The position numbers and the translations under genes were made by a program. This document shows, one piece after another, positions 1 through 6,203 of a stretch of DNA of 24,773 nt (within the stretch, counting starts at the first letter, position 1; every line of letters starts with the position of its first letter). The DNA is taken from positions 1 through 24,773 of IMG/VR virus record IMGVR_UViG_3300020411_003532, one strand, 5' to 3'. The DNA comes from a virus. The notes under the pieces were generated by a model that was not told where the DNA came from, did not search any database, and saw only the letters and a list, made by a program, of their open reading frames with translations.

Positions 1-755
1 CCGCCGGTGCGCTTGCCGGTAATAGCAGCCAAGTTCGCTCCGTCAAGATTTGGGAAGGCAGTAGCTGTTCGCGCTTTTGTCATTGTAATAACCTGAATCT
101 TGTACGTTGGGTTGTCAGACAAGTATTGCAAAAGGTCTGGGTCAAATCGTATGAGCTTCTTGTTGGCTTCTGACAGAGTCGCGGACGTGTCGCCGGCATC
201 TGTGGTCAAATTTGTAAATCCGTCGCCCTCGGCAACGCAAGATCCGGTTGGAGATGCATGGCCATGTCCCATGTTGTAGTGTCCGCCGGCACCGCGGTCG
301 TCGCTAGTGCCACCAGGATTAAATCCTGCATCACTCAAATCAACACCGCCGGTGATGGCCGAACCGACCTTGTTACCACCATATACAGAATCACCTGCAA
401 CGGCTCCGAGACGGGAGTCAGAGTGTGTAAAGTCCAAGAAGAAGATAAGTCCACTTGGCAAGCTCATTGGCTGAACGCTAACGAGATCGTTTGCAATCAA
501 TCCGCCGAATACACGACGAACGATTGGGAAAGCAACTGCTGCGAAGCCTTCGACGTCGCCAGCAGCCATAGATGAAGCCTCACGAAGAAGCTCCTTGGCC
601 TGGTTTTCAAGCAAGACGGCCATGCCTTGCTTCTGTTGTCCTTCGTTAAGTCCTTCGAGAAGACCTGTCTGCTCCCACTTGTTAAGTAGAGCTTCACCTT
701 CCTTACGAACGTTACGAGTGACAACACCTTCAGTTAGTTTTTGTAATACAGACAT
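1..755 (-). CDS. 23: Major capsid protein, gp23-like (3' end beyond the window)
   Basis: This is the N-terminal 251 residues of a T4 gp23-type major capsid protein, the subunit of the head shell. I read the frame directly; it runs open to the left edge. The start is ATG at 755, preceded by a strong GGAGG site 12 bases upstream. Residues 46-56 (AVLLENQAKEL) and 71-105 (FAAVAFPIVRRVFGGLIAND, then VSVQPMSLPSG) correspond to conserved gp23 segments around the prohead cleavage region and the start of the mature shell domain. LRE|A at residues 57-60 fits the (L/I)-x-E rule of the T4 prohead protease, so the mature chain may begin at A60. A Gly/His-rich stretch near residues 140-172 may be a surface insertion. 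It follows the scaffold gene directly, as in T4. Confidence 0.93.
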   Translation of the reverse strand, partial: MSVLQKLTEGVVTRNVRKEGEALLNKWEQTGLLEGLNEGQQKQGMAVLLENQAKELLREASSMAAGDVEGFAAVAFPIVRRVFGGLIANDLVSVQPMSLPSGLIFFLDFTHSDSRLGAVAGDSVYGGNKVGSAITGGVDLSDAGFNPGGTSDDRGAGGHYNMGHGHASPTGSCVAEGDGFTNLTTDAGDTSATLSEANKKLIRFDPDLLQYLSDNPTYKIQVITMTKARTATAFPNLDGANLAAITGKRTG

Positions 756-777
756 TGTATTATACCTCCAAAAATGT

Positions 778-785
778 TATTTATT
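778..785 (-). promoter_or_regulatory. Possible late promoter for the major capsid gene
   Basis: On the coding strand this reads AATAAATA, seven of eight matches to the T4 late promoter core TATAAATA. It overlaps the stop codon of the scaffold gene and lies 22 bases upstream of the capsid start codon, leaving room for a short leader that carries the GGAGG ribosome site. T4 gene 23 also has its own late promoter, so the position makes sense. The motif is short and AT-rich, so a chance match is quite possible. Confidence 0.3.
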
Positions 786-1962
786 TCTTTATACCTGCTA
801 ATCTTTGCAATCTATCGAATGCTGGATTTGCAGCTTTTTGTTTTTGCTCTTCACGAGCGGCGACAAGTAGCGTTGATCGTCTTGAGACCGCTTCACTGAG
901 GCTTGTCATCTTCTTTTCTGCAGGTTGAGAAGTGATAGTCTCTTGAAGTGTGTCAAATACAATCTTTGCTTCTTGAACAGTTTCGGCTTTTGAAATGGCT
1001 TCAACAATTTTTTCTTTTTGTCGCTCATTCAGGGAGGCATTCTCTAAAGCCCGGTTAATATACAACAACTTCGCGTTAGAGACATTAGAGGTTTCCAACT
1101 TTTCTTGCAAAGTTCCAATTGTTGTATTAAATTTTTCATTCTGCGCCTGTAATTTTTGAGCCGCAGATGTTAAAGTCTTGTTTTCTTTTGTTAAAGTTGC
1201 TATTGTTTTGCGCAACTCTTCATTTTCTTCTTTCACTTTGCTGTCCTGCTCTCTAGCAAGCAGCATTGCTTCATATTCCCTCATAACAGACTCTGGTGTT
1301 CCTGCCCAACCACTCTTTTGTGGCTCGAAATCAACACGAACAGCTTCAAGGATTTCATCAATGTCAATATCTTCATCGATTTCCATATCTCCAAGTGCTT
1401 CTGCGACCATGTCTGGTGTTATATCTAGGCCTATATCTGATTCCATGCCCATATCCTGGTCCATGTCTAATTCTAGGTCTTCTTCTGAGTCAAAATCTAG
1501 TTCCTCTTCGTCAGAAATGTCAATACCTATTTCATTGTCGTCAAGTTTGTCGTCACCACCAAAAACACCATCGTCGTCTTCGTCCGGGAGTTCTGCACGG
1601 AGTGAATCAAGTTTTATGCTTATTATTTCGTCGTCTGGGTCTTCCAAGTCTGGATCAAATGCGTCTGGAATGTCTCCAACTGTACTATCAGCAAATTCTT
1701 TTGCTGCTTCGTCGGACTCTTCGTCCTCAAGAGCTGGGTCGTCCATGGCCATTGGATCTTCTAGTCCAACATCGCCCATCATAGCCATTGGATCTTCCTC
1801 TGCCGGGGGCGCGAGAGGATCAACTTCCTGCTCTAGAAGGTTGGCCATGGCAGACTTTACTTCTTCGGAATACTTTTCTATCACAAGATTCTCAGCATTT
1901 TTTAGTGCTGCTTCTTTAAGGGCAGTAGCATCGACGATTGCTCTTTCCAGTAGACTTGACAT
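781..1962 (-). CDS. 22: Prohead core scaffold protein, gp22-like
   Basis: This 393-residue protein most likely forms the internal scaffold (core) of the prohead, which is later degraded by the prohead protease. Support is positional and compositional: it lies immediately upstream of the gp23 gene, as gp22 does in T4. It has a helical N-terminus (residues 1-48), a very acidic Asp/Glu-rich middle (about 50-210), then a long predicted coiled coil (about 235-320) and a basic C-terminus ending in RLQRLAGIKK. It is longer than T4 gp22 (about 270 residues), mostly because of the acidic region. Several L-x-E sites (for example LLE near residues 4-6 and 42-44) could be cut by the gp21-type protease. 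The start is supported by AGGAG ten bases before ATG. Identity is by synteny and architecture, not a clear sequence motif. Confidence 0.75.
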   Translation of the reverse strand: MSSLLERAIVDATALKEAALKNAENLVIEKYSEEVKSAMANLLEQEVDPLAPPAEEDPMAMMGDVGLEDPMAMDDPALEDEESDEAAKEFADSTVGDIPDAFDPDLEDPDDEIISIKLDSLRAELPDEDDDGVFGGDDKLDDNEIGIDISDEEELDFDSEEDLELDMDQDMGMESDIGLDITPDMVAEALGDMEIDEDIDIDEILEAVRVDFEPQKSGWAGTPESVMREYEAMLLAREQDSKVKEENEELRKTIATLTKENKTLTSAAQKLQAQNEKFNTTIGTLQEKLETSNVSNAKLLYINRALENASLNERQKEKIVEAISKAETVQEAKIVFDTLQETITSQPAEKKMTSLSEAVSRRSTLLVAAREEQKQKAANPAFDRLQRLAGIKK

Positions 1963-2066
1963 ATTATAAAACTCCTAAATTATGTTATAAGCGTAAATAC
2001 ACGAATAGTTTCTCTAAATAATTAGTTGTGATAATATTCAAACGGAGGGAAAATTTTTTGAGGCTT
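1963..2066. promoter_or_regulatory. 104-base AT-rich gap upstream of the scaffold gene
   Basis: This is one of the few real gaps in the window. On the coding (minus) strand it contains two TATTTA elements 21 bases apart (TTATTTAGAG and GTATTTACGC), a TATAAC shortly before the AGGAG ribosome site of the scaffold gene, and no GC-rich hairpin followed by a T-run. It could hold a promoter for scaffold and capsid genes. No consensus sigma70 -35/-10 pair and no exact T4 late core (TATAAATA on the coding strand) is present. I see no gene in it. Confidence 0.35.
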
Positions 2067-2492
2067 TTAGAAGGTGGAACAGGCGGCGAATACGTCAGAC
2101 GCATTAGTAACTTTAAACGCAACCAGGTCGGCTCCGGAGATTTCTATAATTTTGGTCTTAGCAGCCGCGAGAGTTACACTACTGCCGCCTATCAACAACT
2201 CAGACCATTTTCCGGAGGCATAATGATAAACCCAAACATTCACAACTGTGCCATTAGTGCTAGAAATTAAATGCAAAAACCTTTGATTTTCTGTTGAATA
2301 TACGCCGAGTGATGGCTTGGCTTTAGATGCAGTGGTAATTGCATCCGTTATAACTTTAGCAGCTGCAAGAGTTGCTACATTAGTAACATAGCCTCCGTCT
2401 GAGCCCGTAACATTCTTTGGTCGGCGGGTTCTACCCCAGCTACTATTTCTACGAAACTCTGATCCCGGTGGTGTATTGTGAAAGCCTGCCAT
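2067..2492 (-). CDS. Uncharacterised 141-residue protein in the head operon
   Basis: I do not recognise this protein. The N-terminus is basic and probably disordered (residues 5-26, rich in Arg, Asn, Ser and Gly). The rest is an alanine/threonine/valine-rich, probably beta-strand domain in two similar halves: TLAAAK occurs near residue 42 and again near 108, each followed by an alternating hydrophobic stretch. No signal peptide or membrane segment is visible. A ribosome site (AGAGG) lies about 8 bases before ATG, and bS21 ends 5 bases upstream. A compact, repetitive Gly/Thr/Val-rich domain within the head module would suit a minor capsid, decoration or virion surface protein, but this is only inferred from context. 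Confidence 0.7.
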   Translation of the reverse strand: MAGFHNTPPGSEFRRNSSWGRTRRPKNVTGSDGGYVTNVATLAAAKVITDAITTASKAKPSLGVYSTENQRFLHLISSTNGTVVNVWVYHYASGKWSELLIGGSSVTLAAAKTKIIEISGADLVAFKVTNASDVFAACSTF

Positions 2493-2497
2493 TCTAA

Positions 2498-2743
2498 TTA
2501 CCTCTTTTTATATTCGTCAGCATACTTTGCTTTTTCTTTTTCTGCTGCTCTTTTAATTAGTCTCTTCTTTTCCAATTTCTTCATTCTTCTTTTGACTGAA
2601 GGTTTGGTGTAATATCTGCGTTCTCGTACTTCGTCGAGAATGCCGCTTTTCTTTACCTTTCTGGTAAACTTTTTGACCAGTCGCTCAAACTGCTGCTGGT
2701 CCTTAATATAAATCTCTGCATGTACTGGTGTTCTACGTCCCAT
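2498..2743 (-). CDS. rpsU: Phage-encoded ribosomal protein bS21
   Basis: This 81-residue basic protein matches the small ribosomal subunit protein bS21 along nearly its whole length. Visible hallmarks are the FERLVKKFTRKVKKSGIL segment (residues 19-36), equivalent to the FDVALRRFKR..EKAGVL segment of the bacterial protein, then DEVRERRYYTKPSVKRR (37-53), equivalent to the conserved EVRRREFYEKPT region, and a Lys/Arg-rich helical tail. Cellular bS21 sits by the 3' end of 16S rRNA, next to the anti-Shine-Dalgarno sequence, and helps initiation. Phage copies are known and are thought to enter host ribosomes. The start is supported by AAAGGAT upstream of ATG. It lies between two head-module genes on the same strand, so it is probably expressed late with virion proteins. 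Confidence 0.93.
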   Translation of the reverse strand: MGRRTPVHAEIYIKDQQQFERLVKKFTRKVKKSGILDEVRERRYYTKPSVKRRMKKLEKKRLIKRAAEKEKAKYADEYKKR

Positions 2744-2753
2744 TATAAATCCT

Positions 2754-3176
2754 TTACTTTAATTGATTCCACTTTTGACCTGCCAAACTAAACAAACCGC
2801 TGATATCTACGCCTGAATCGTTAGGGTCCCTACCAGCCATAGGACCATGAGGTGATGCAGGCTTACCAGGCTCACCCCCCGAGCGAAGAGGCTGTGTTCC
2901 TTCGAAAACATTTGCCATTCTTTCTCCACCAATAGCATCAAGCATCTTTCTTTTAGTTTCAAGAAGCTTCTTACGATGTTCTTCTTCTCTTTCTTCATTG
3001 AGTTTCTGCTGGATTTGAGGGGAGGGCTTCTGAGGTGCTTGTTGTTCAAGCATTACACTTTGCGCTTTGGTCAAACCGAACGCTACCTCTGCTATTATCT
3101 CCGAGAGAACACCCTCTTCGAAGAGTGCTTCTTTAACACACTCTTTAATCATTGCTTTTAATTCTGAACGTTTCAT
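2754..3176 (-). CDS. Uncharacterised 140-residue head-operon protein
   Basis: I do not recognise a family. Residues 1-35 form a likely helix starting MKRSELKAMIKECVKEAL, followed by a Gln/Pro linker (about 44-56), a charged helix (58-82) and a Gly/Pro-rich, probably disordered region up to residue 122. It ends in a short hydrophobic motif (DISGLFSLAGQKWNQLK). The architecture of helices joined by flexible linkers, and the position between protease and scaffold genes, would suit a minor prohead-core or assembly protein, comparable in place to T4 gp67/gp68. That is inference. The start codon overlaps the stop of the sulfotransferase gene (ATGA), implying coupled translation. The N-terminal R-x-L-K-x-x-I-K-E pattern recurs in the protein at 14951-15121. 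Confidence 0.72.
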   Translation of the reverse strand: MKRSELKAMIKECVKEALFEEGVLSEIIAEVAFGLTKAQSVMLEQQAPQKPSPQIQQKLNEEREEEHRKKLLETKRKMLDAIGGERMANVFEGTQPLRSGGEPGKPASPHGPMAGRDPNDSGVDISGLFSLAGQKWNQLK

Positions 3177-3826
3177 AACTCACTCTCGTAAAAATCAAAG
3201 TCTCTCTTATAAAAAGTATAAAATTTATTTTTTAGTCTCGAAGAAGTGCTTAAAATGTTAAATAATTCTTCTTTTGTCTGTTCTTTGGACCCATGTTGGT
3301 TGTTTATGTTGGCATGCTCGATATAGAGATTCTCTGTTTCTATATTGTATTTTTCGGCGAACCTAAACACTTCTTGCTTAAAATTTTCACACCTAAACAC
3401 ATCAGTTTGCTCATTGATCCAAAAAAACTGCGACCTAAACATCTTGTCTAGTTTACTGCTATCGCTCTCAAATCTAAGATGATCTACTTTACTTGTTCCC
3501 ATGATCTTATTATCTTCTAGATAATCAATAACTTCCTCCATTGAAAGTTGGTGTATAATATTTTCTGTGTCTTTGTGTGTTCTCTTTCGCCACCTATAAA
3601 CACTAACAAATCTATCTATCGGGTTTCGAAAAAAACAAAAATACTTTTGGTTCTCAAACCCAGGCAATTTAGAAGCTTGGGTAGCTGTTAGATGACTGTT
3701 TGCAGCACTGAGTCCAAAAAATATTTTTAAGCATGAGCATCCATAATTTTTTGGTATGTGTATAAACGTTAAGTTTTCGTTTAGTGTTTGTTTCTGTAAT
3801 TTTTCTACAAGTCTATTTTCTAGCAC
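3173..3826 (-). CDS. Sulfotransferase (Sulfotransfer_2-like)
   Basis: This 217-residue protein looks like a PAPS-dependent sulfotransferase, which moves a sulfo group from 3'-phosphoadenylyl sulfate to an acceptor, usually a sugar hydroxyl in this family. The 5'-phosphosulfate-binding loop is FIHIPKNYGCSC (residues 21-32, compare HIPKTAGTS). The 3'-phosphate motif is FFRNPIDRFVSVYRW (65-79), with R67, N68, P69 and D71. FFWINEQTDVFRCENF (134-149) matches the later conserved Q...V.R.E region. No signal peptide or membrane anchor is seen, unlike Golgi enzymes, so it should act in the cytoplasm. The start is GTG at 3826 with AAAGGTG just upstream. The gene is visibly more AT-rich than the protease gene before it and is wedged into the head operon, suggesting acquisition. 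The acceptor is unknown. Confidence 0.85.
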   Translation of the reverse strand: MLENRLVEKLQKQTLNENLTFIHIPKNYGCSCLKIFFGLSAANSHLTATQASKLPGFENQKYFCFFRNPIDRFVSVYRWRKRTHKDTENIIHQLSMEEVIDYLEDNKIMGTSKVDHLRFESDSSKLDKMFRSQFFWINEQTDVFRCENFKQEVFRFAEKYNIETENLYIEHANINNQHGSKEQTKEELFNILSTSSRLKNKFYTFYKRDFDFYESEL

Positions 3827-3835
3827 ACTGCACCT

Positions 3836-4435
3836 TTAATCAAACTTATACAATATATCATTTAGCGCTCTGTTAATTTTGTAGCCTCTGGTATAAACAT
3901 TTGGACGCTCTCTTGCTTCAGTCATCATAAAGGCGCCAGGAGTAGAAGGATCTGAAACCATATCGAAACAGATTAACTGAAAGTCGTCTTCAACAAGAGT
4001 AATTCCGTTACTCTCCTTTACAGAGCCCATGCCTCTTGATGAAATACCAAGCTGAACACCTGATTCGACCAAGGAGCGAAGTATTTTTCCAGATGGGGTA
4101 TCAAGAACTTTGATTTTGCCCATGCACTTCTTTCCTTCCATCCAAATCTTTGTTACCATGTGTGAAGCATTGTTAAGGTTTATAACTGAACTGTCAGGGT
4201 GGTCGAGTTCTCCGAGTGCTCTACGCTCCTTTACAAGTTGTGCGTAGTTCTTTACTTCTCTTTCCAAGATAGCTTGAGGGTACATACGGCCGTTTCCATT
4301 CTTGGTCTCTGCCATTTGCATCAGCCCTGATAGTATCAGGCCGCCTTCGGCAACATATCTCTTTTCTTCCTCTGTAAGAAGGTCCTGGCAAACACCTCCT
4401 TCACACAATTGATAATATTCTCTTATTAGCTTCAT
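3836..4435 (-). CDS. 21: Prohead core protease, gp21-like
   Basis: This is a 199-residue serine protease of the T4 gp21 / herpesvirus-assemblin fold that matures proheads by cutting scaffold and capsid proteins after (L/I)-x-E. Conserved landmarks: NGNGRMYP (residues 46-53), GELDHP with the catalytic His79 (75-80), and GISSRGMG with the catalytic Ser, probably S132 or S133 (130-137). FDMVSDPSTPGA (157-168) is also typical of the family. The length is close to T4 gp21 (212 residues). ATG is preceded by AAGAGG at suitable spacing. In T4 the order is portal, core proteins, protease, scaffold, capsid; here the same order is kept with extra genes between. The protease is probably made inactive and activated inside the prohead, as in T4. 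Confidence 0.93.
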   Translation of the reverse strand: MKLIREYYQLCEGGVCQDLLTEEEKRYVAEGGLILSGLMQMAETKNGNGRMYPQAILEREVKNYAQLVKERRALGELDHPDSSVINLNNASHMVTKIWMEGKKCMGKIKVLDTPSGKILRSLVESGVQLGISSRGMGSVKESNGITLVEDDFQLICFDMVSDPSTPGAFMMTEARERPNVYTRGYKINRALNDILYKFD

Positions 4436-4447
4436 CTTTAACCTCTT

Positions 4448-4462
4448 GCGGGGGTCACCCGC
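4448..4462. other. Short GC hairpin just upstream of the protease ribosome site
   Basis: GCGGG and CCCGC form a perfect 5-base-pair stem with a 5-base loop, ending 13 bases before the protease start codon and just before its AAGAGG site. There is no T-run after it in the direction of transcription, so it is not a typical terminator. It could modulate translation or RNA stability of the protease message. In such an AT-rich gap the GC-only stem stands out. Confidence 0.45.
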
Positions 4463-4467
4463 GGCAT

Positions 4468-4533
4468 CTACGATCCCTTACAGCAGTTTGCAACTGGTCT
4501 TATCATCCATCTTATAGTAGCGAAAGGTTTCAT
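4468..4533 (-). CDS. Possible 21-residue peptide (MKPFATIRWMIRPVANCCKGS)
   Basis: A short open frame with an unusually good ribosome site: AAAAGGAG five bases before ATG, placed directly at the stop codon of the upstream membrane-protein gene, exactly as the other genes in this operon are spaced. The peptide has an amphipathic or hydrophobic core (FATIRWMIRPVA) and a CC pair near the end. I know no family. It could be a real small protein, a leader peptide governing the protease gene that follows after the GC hairpin, or the remnant of a longer gene. Only the ribosome site and position support it. Confidence 0.4.
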   Translation of the reverse strand: MKPFATIRWMIRPVANCCKGS

Positions 4534-4544
4534 AATTACTCCTT

Positions 4545-4841
4545 TTAGTTATTATCTATCTTTATTCCGTCATCGCAAATAGTCACAGCAAAAACATAAC
4601 TTACCAGAGAACCTAAACAACCCAAAGATAAACCTGTCACTAATGAATAGTCAAAAGTAAATAGTTCTGTATAATTGTTTGCTGCCCACAAAAATACCCC
4701 TGACCAAAAGCCGGTGCACATAGGACAGGACAGAAGCTCTCCCACCCAACCCTGAGTGGGTCTGATTTTATCAAAAATTTTGCCGTATACTAGGATTTGT
4801 GTCAGGCCGGCGCACACAAGAGAAAAATATAATAATTGCAT
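4545..4841 (-). CDS. Small membrane protein with CPMCTGFWSG motif (DUF1360-like)
   Basis: This 98-residue protein has about three hydrophobic membrane segments (roughly residues 3-20, 44-55 and 66-88). Between the first two lies SCPMCTGFWSGVF (38-50). A C-x-x-C followed by F-W-x-G next to a membrane span is the pattern I associate with DUF1360-type small membrane proteins of unknown function found in phages and bacteria. The start overlaps the upstream stop (TAATG), so it is translationally coupled to the 180-residue protein. A membrane protein in the head module might anchor prohead assembly, which starts on the inner membrane in T4, or alter the host envelope. Both are guesses. Confidence 0.7.
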   Translation of the reverse strand: MQLLYFSLVCAGLTQILVYGKIFDKIRPTQGWVGELLSCPMCTGFWSGVFLWAANNYTELFTFDYSLVTGLSLGCLGSLVSYVFAVTICDDGIKIDNN

Positions 4842-5383
4842 TAATCCTCTTTGTGGCTTTCCCTAATTAAAGAGTAGTTGTACATAAAGCCGTAAGGACC
4901 TCTAGTTGTGCCATGAGAACCCTTCTTGTCAGAGTGCGGCACATCGCCTAACTCTGTAGAGTCTTCTGGACTAGGCTCCAGAAGGCTGTCCAGACGATCG
5001 TCTTGGAAGTCGTTTGCCGACTTGAAGAAAGGCTTTTCTTTCTCTAGATATTCGCTGATTGTATATAGTGCTGCTTGCAAGTTATCAACACCTGGGATTT
5101 TTGATTCCAAAATGGAGGCCTCCAGGGATCCGTGGATGTTTCCGCCGCGGACAGATGAATGGTCGACTATACCTCTTTTAATTAAATGCTTAAACATTCG
5201 ATCTTGGGCATCATATACTTTGTCGCTCATTTGTTCCTTTGGGAAAACCACACATTTTTTACTCTCCACTGATAAAACTATATCAATGTCTTCATGATCA
5301 AAAATCATAATATTGCCATTGAGGGTTCTTCTGACTTTTAGAGATATCTCCGGGTTTTGTTTTATGTCAACTGATATTGTCAT
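4841..5383 (-). CDS. Uncharacterised 180-residue head-module protein
   Basis: I do not recognise this protein. The N-terminal half (residues 1-60) alternates polar and hydrophobic residues like a small beta domain (MTISVDIKQNPEISLKVRRT, then IMIFDHEDIDIVLSV). The middle (65-120) looks helical, with KVYDAQDRMFKHLIKRGIVD and DNLQAALYTISEYLEKEK. The last 60 residues are acidic, then basic and glycine-rich, probably flexible. There is no signal peptide, zinc motif or nucleotide-binding motif. It overlaps the gene before it by 17 bases and the membrane-protein gene after it by one base, so it sits in a coupled run from portal to protease. A prohead assembly role is inferred from position only. Confidence 0.72.
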   Translation of the reverse strand: MTISVDIKQNPEISLKVRRTLNGNIMIFDHEDIDIVLSVESKKCVVFPKEQMSDKVYDAQDRMFKHLIKRGIVDHSSVRGGNIHGSLEASILESKIPGVDNLQAALYTISEYLEKEKPFFKSANDFQDDRLDSLLEPSPEDSTELGDVPHSDKKGSHGTTRGPYGFMYNYSLIRESHKED

Positions 5384-6203
5384 TGCTCTGTATCTCTTCT
5401 ACTAAATCTTGTGTCTTTAGAACTAACTCAATCAAACTAGTGTCAATATCCTTTTCTTTGTATGACTCAAGTATAGAGTATACCTGATCTATCTTGTTCT
5501 TTAAAGATATATCTTCTCTAATATCTGGGTCTGTCTTGCACTGTTCCAGTCTTTGTTTCAAGGAACCTATCTCTTCGTTTAAGTAATACTTCATCTCAAC
5601 CCCGTTGTCAGAAAACGAAGAAATATATTTTGTTAATAATTGCTTTTGGTTTTCGCTAAGCTTGTTCGAGTACTCTTCGTTAAACTTGTTAACAAAAGTC
5701 CCATAAACAATGTTGTCCATTGGCTGTTGGGCTTCTTGCTTTATCTCTACAGATGAAGACATTTGCTCTAGAATGTTCTCCTCAAGTAATACCCGGTCTT
5801 TTATTGGTAAAGTGTCTTGAAAAATAGAATACACCGTTGCTATATTTTTATAATTTGGGACAAAATTATTGAAAATGTTTTTTGAAAGAGTCTTGTTTAT
5901 TTTATTGATTAAGGCTGATTGTTCCCTGAAGATAACCCCTTTATTTAAAGATGAATATCTGCTTTTTGCTTCCACTATGACCTTTTCTGCTACGTTCTTT
6001 TCCAAGTCTGTCGTTTCATAAATGCTCTTATAAACATCCAATTCTTTACTAAGCTCTGTCCCTTGTGCAAAATGCTCTTTCATAATGGAGACTATTTTAT
6101 TTTGCTTATTTTTATTGTTTTTAACAACTGACTTGGTAAGTTCTCTGATGAGGGCCTCATAAACAAAGGCTGTATTTCGCTTCTTATTGTGCTTCAGTCT
6201 CAT
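5367..6203 (-). CDS. Uncharacterised helical protein downstream of portal
   Basis: This 278-residue protein is almost entirely predicted alpha-helix, with little Gly or Pro. The basic N-terminus MRLKHNKKRNTAFVYEALIRELTKSVVKN is its most distinctive segment. The C-terminal part (about 205-270) is a likely coiled coil, and an L-L-E-E-N motif occurs near residue 140. It occupies the place of the T4 prohead-core genes 67/68, between portal and protease, so a core or prohead-initiation role is plausible but unproven. It overlaps the end of the portal gene by 20 bases. L-x-E sites that a gp21-type protease could cut are present. The gene is AT-rich and Lys/Asn-rich compared with the portal gene. 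Confidence 0.75.
   Translation of the reverse strand: MRLKHNKKRNTAFVYEALIRELTKSVVKNNKNKQNKIVSIMKEHFAQGTELSKELDVYKSIYETTDLEKNVAEKVIVEAKSRYSSLNKGVIFREQSALINKINKTLSKNIFNNFVPNYKNIATVYSIFQDTLPIKDRVLLEENILEQMSSSVEIKQEAQQPMDNIVYGTFVNKFNEEYSNKLSENQKQLLTKYISSFSDNGVEMKYYLNEEIGSLKQRLEQCKTDPDIREDISLKNKIDQVYSILESYKEKDIDTSLIELVLKTQDLVEEIQSNDNIS

Noticed and set aside
1178-1969. 263-codon plus-strand open frame, very Ser-rich
   Set aside because: It is the mirror of the acidic Asp/Glu-rich region of the scaffold gene (GAT/GAA codons read as TC-rich serine codons). It has no ribosome site and opposes every real gene.
4436-4544. Possible tRNA-like RNA in the 109-base gap
   Set aside because: Only one 5-base-pair hairpin forms; there is no T-arm GTTC-type loop, acceptor pairing or anticodon arm.
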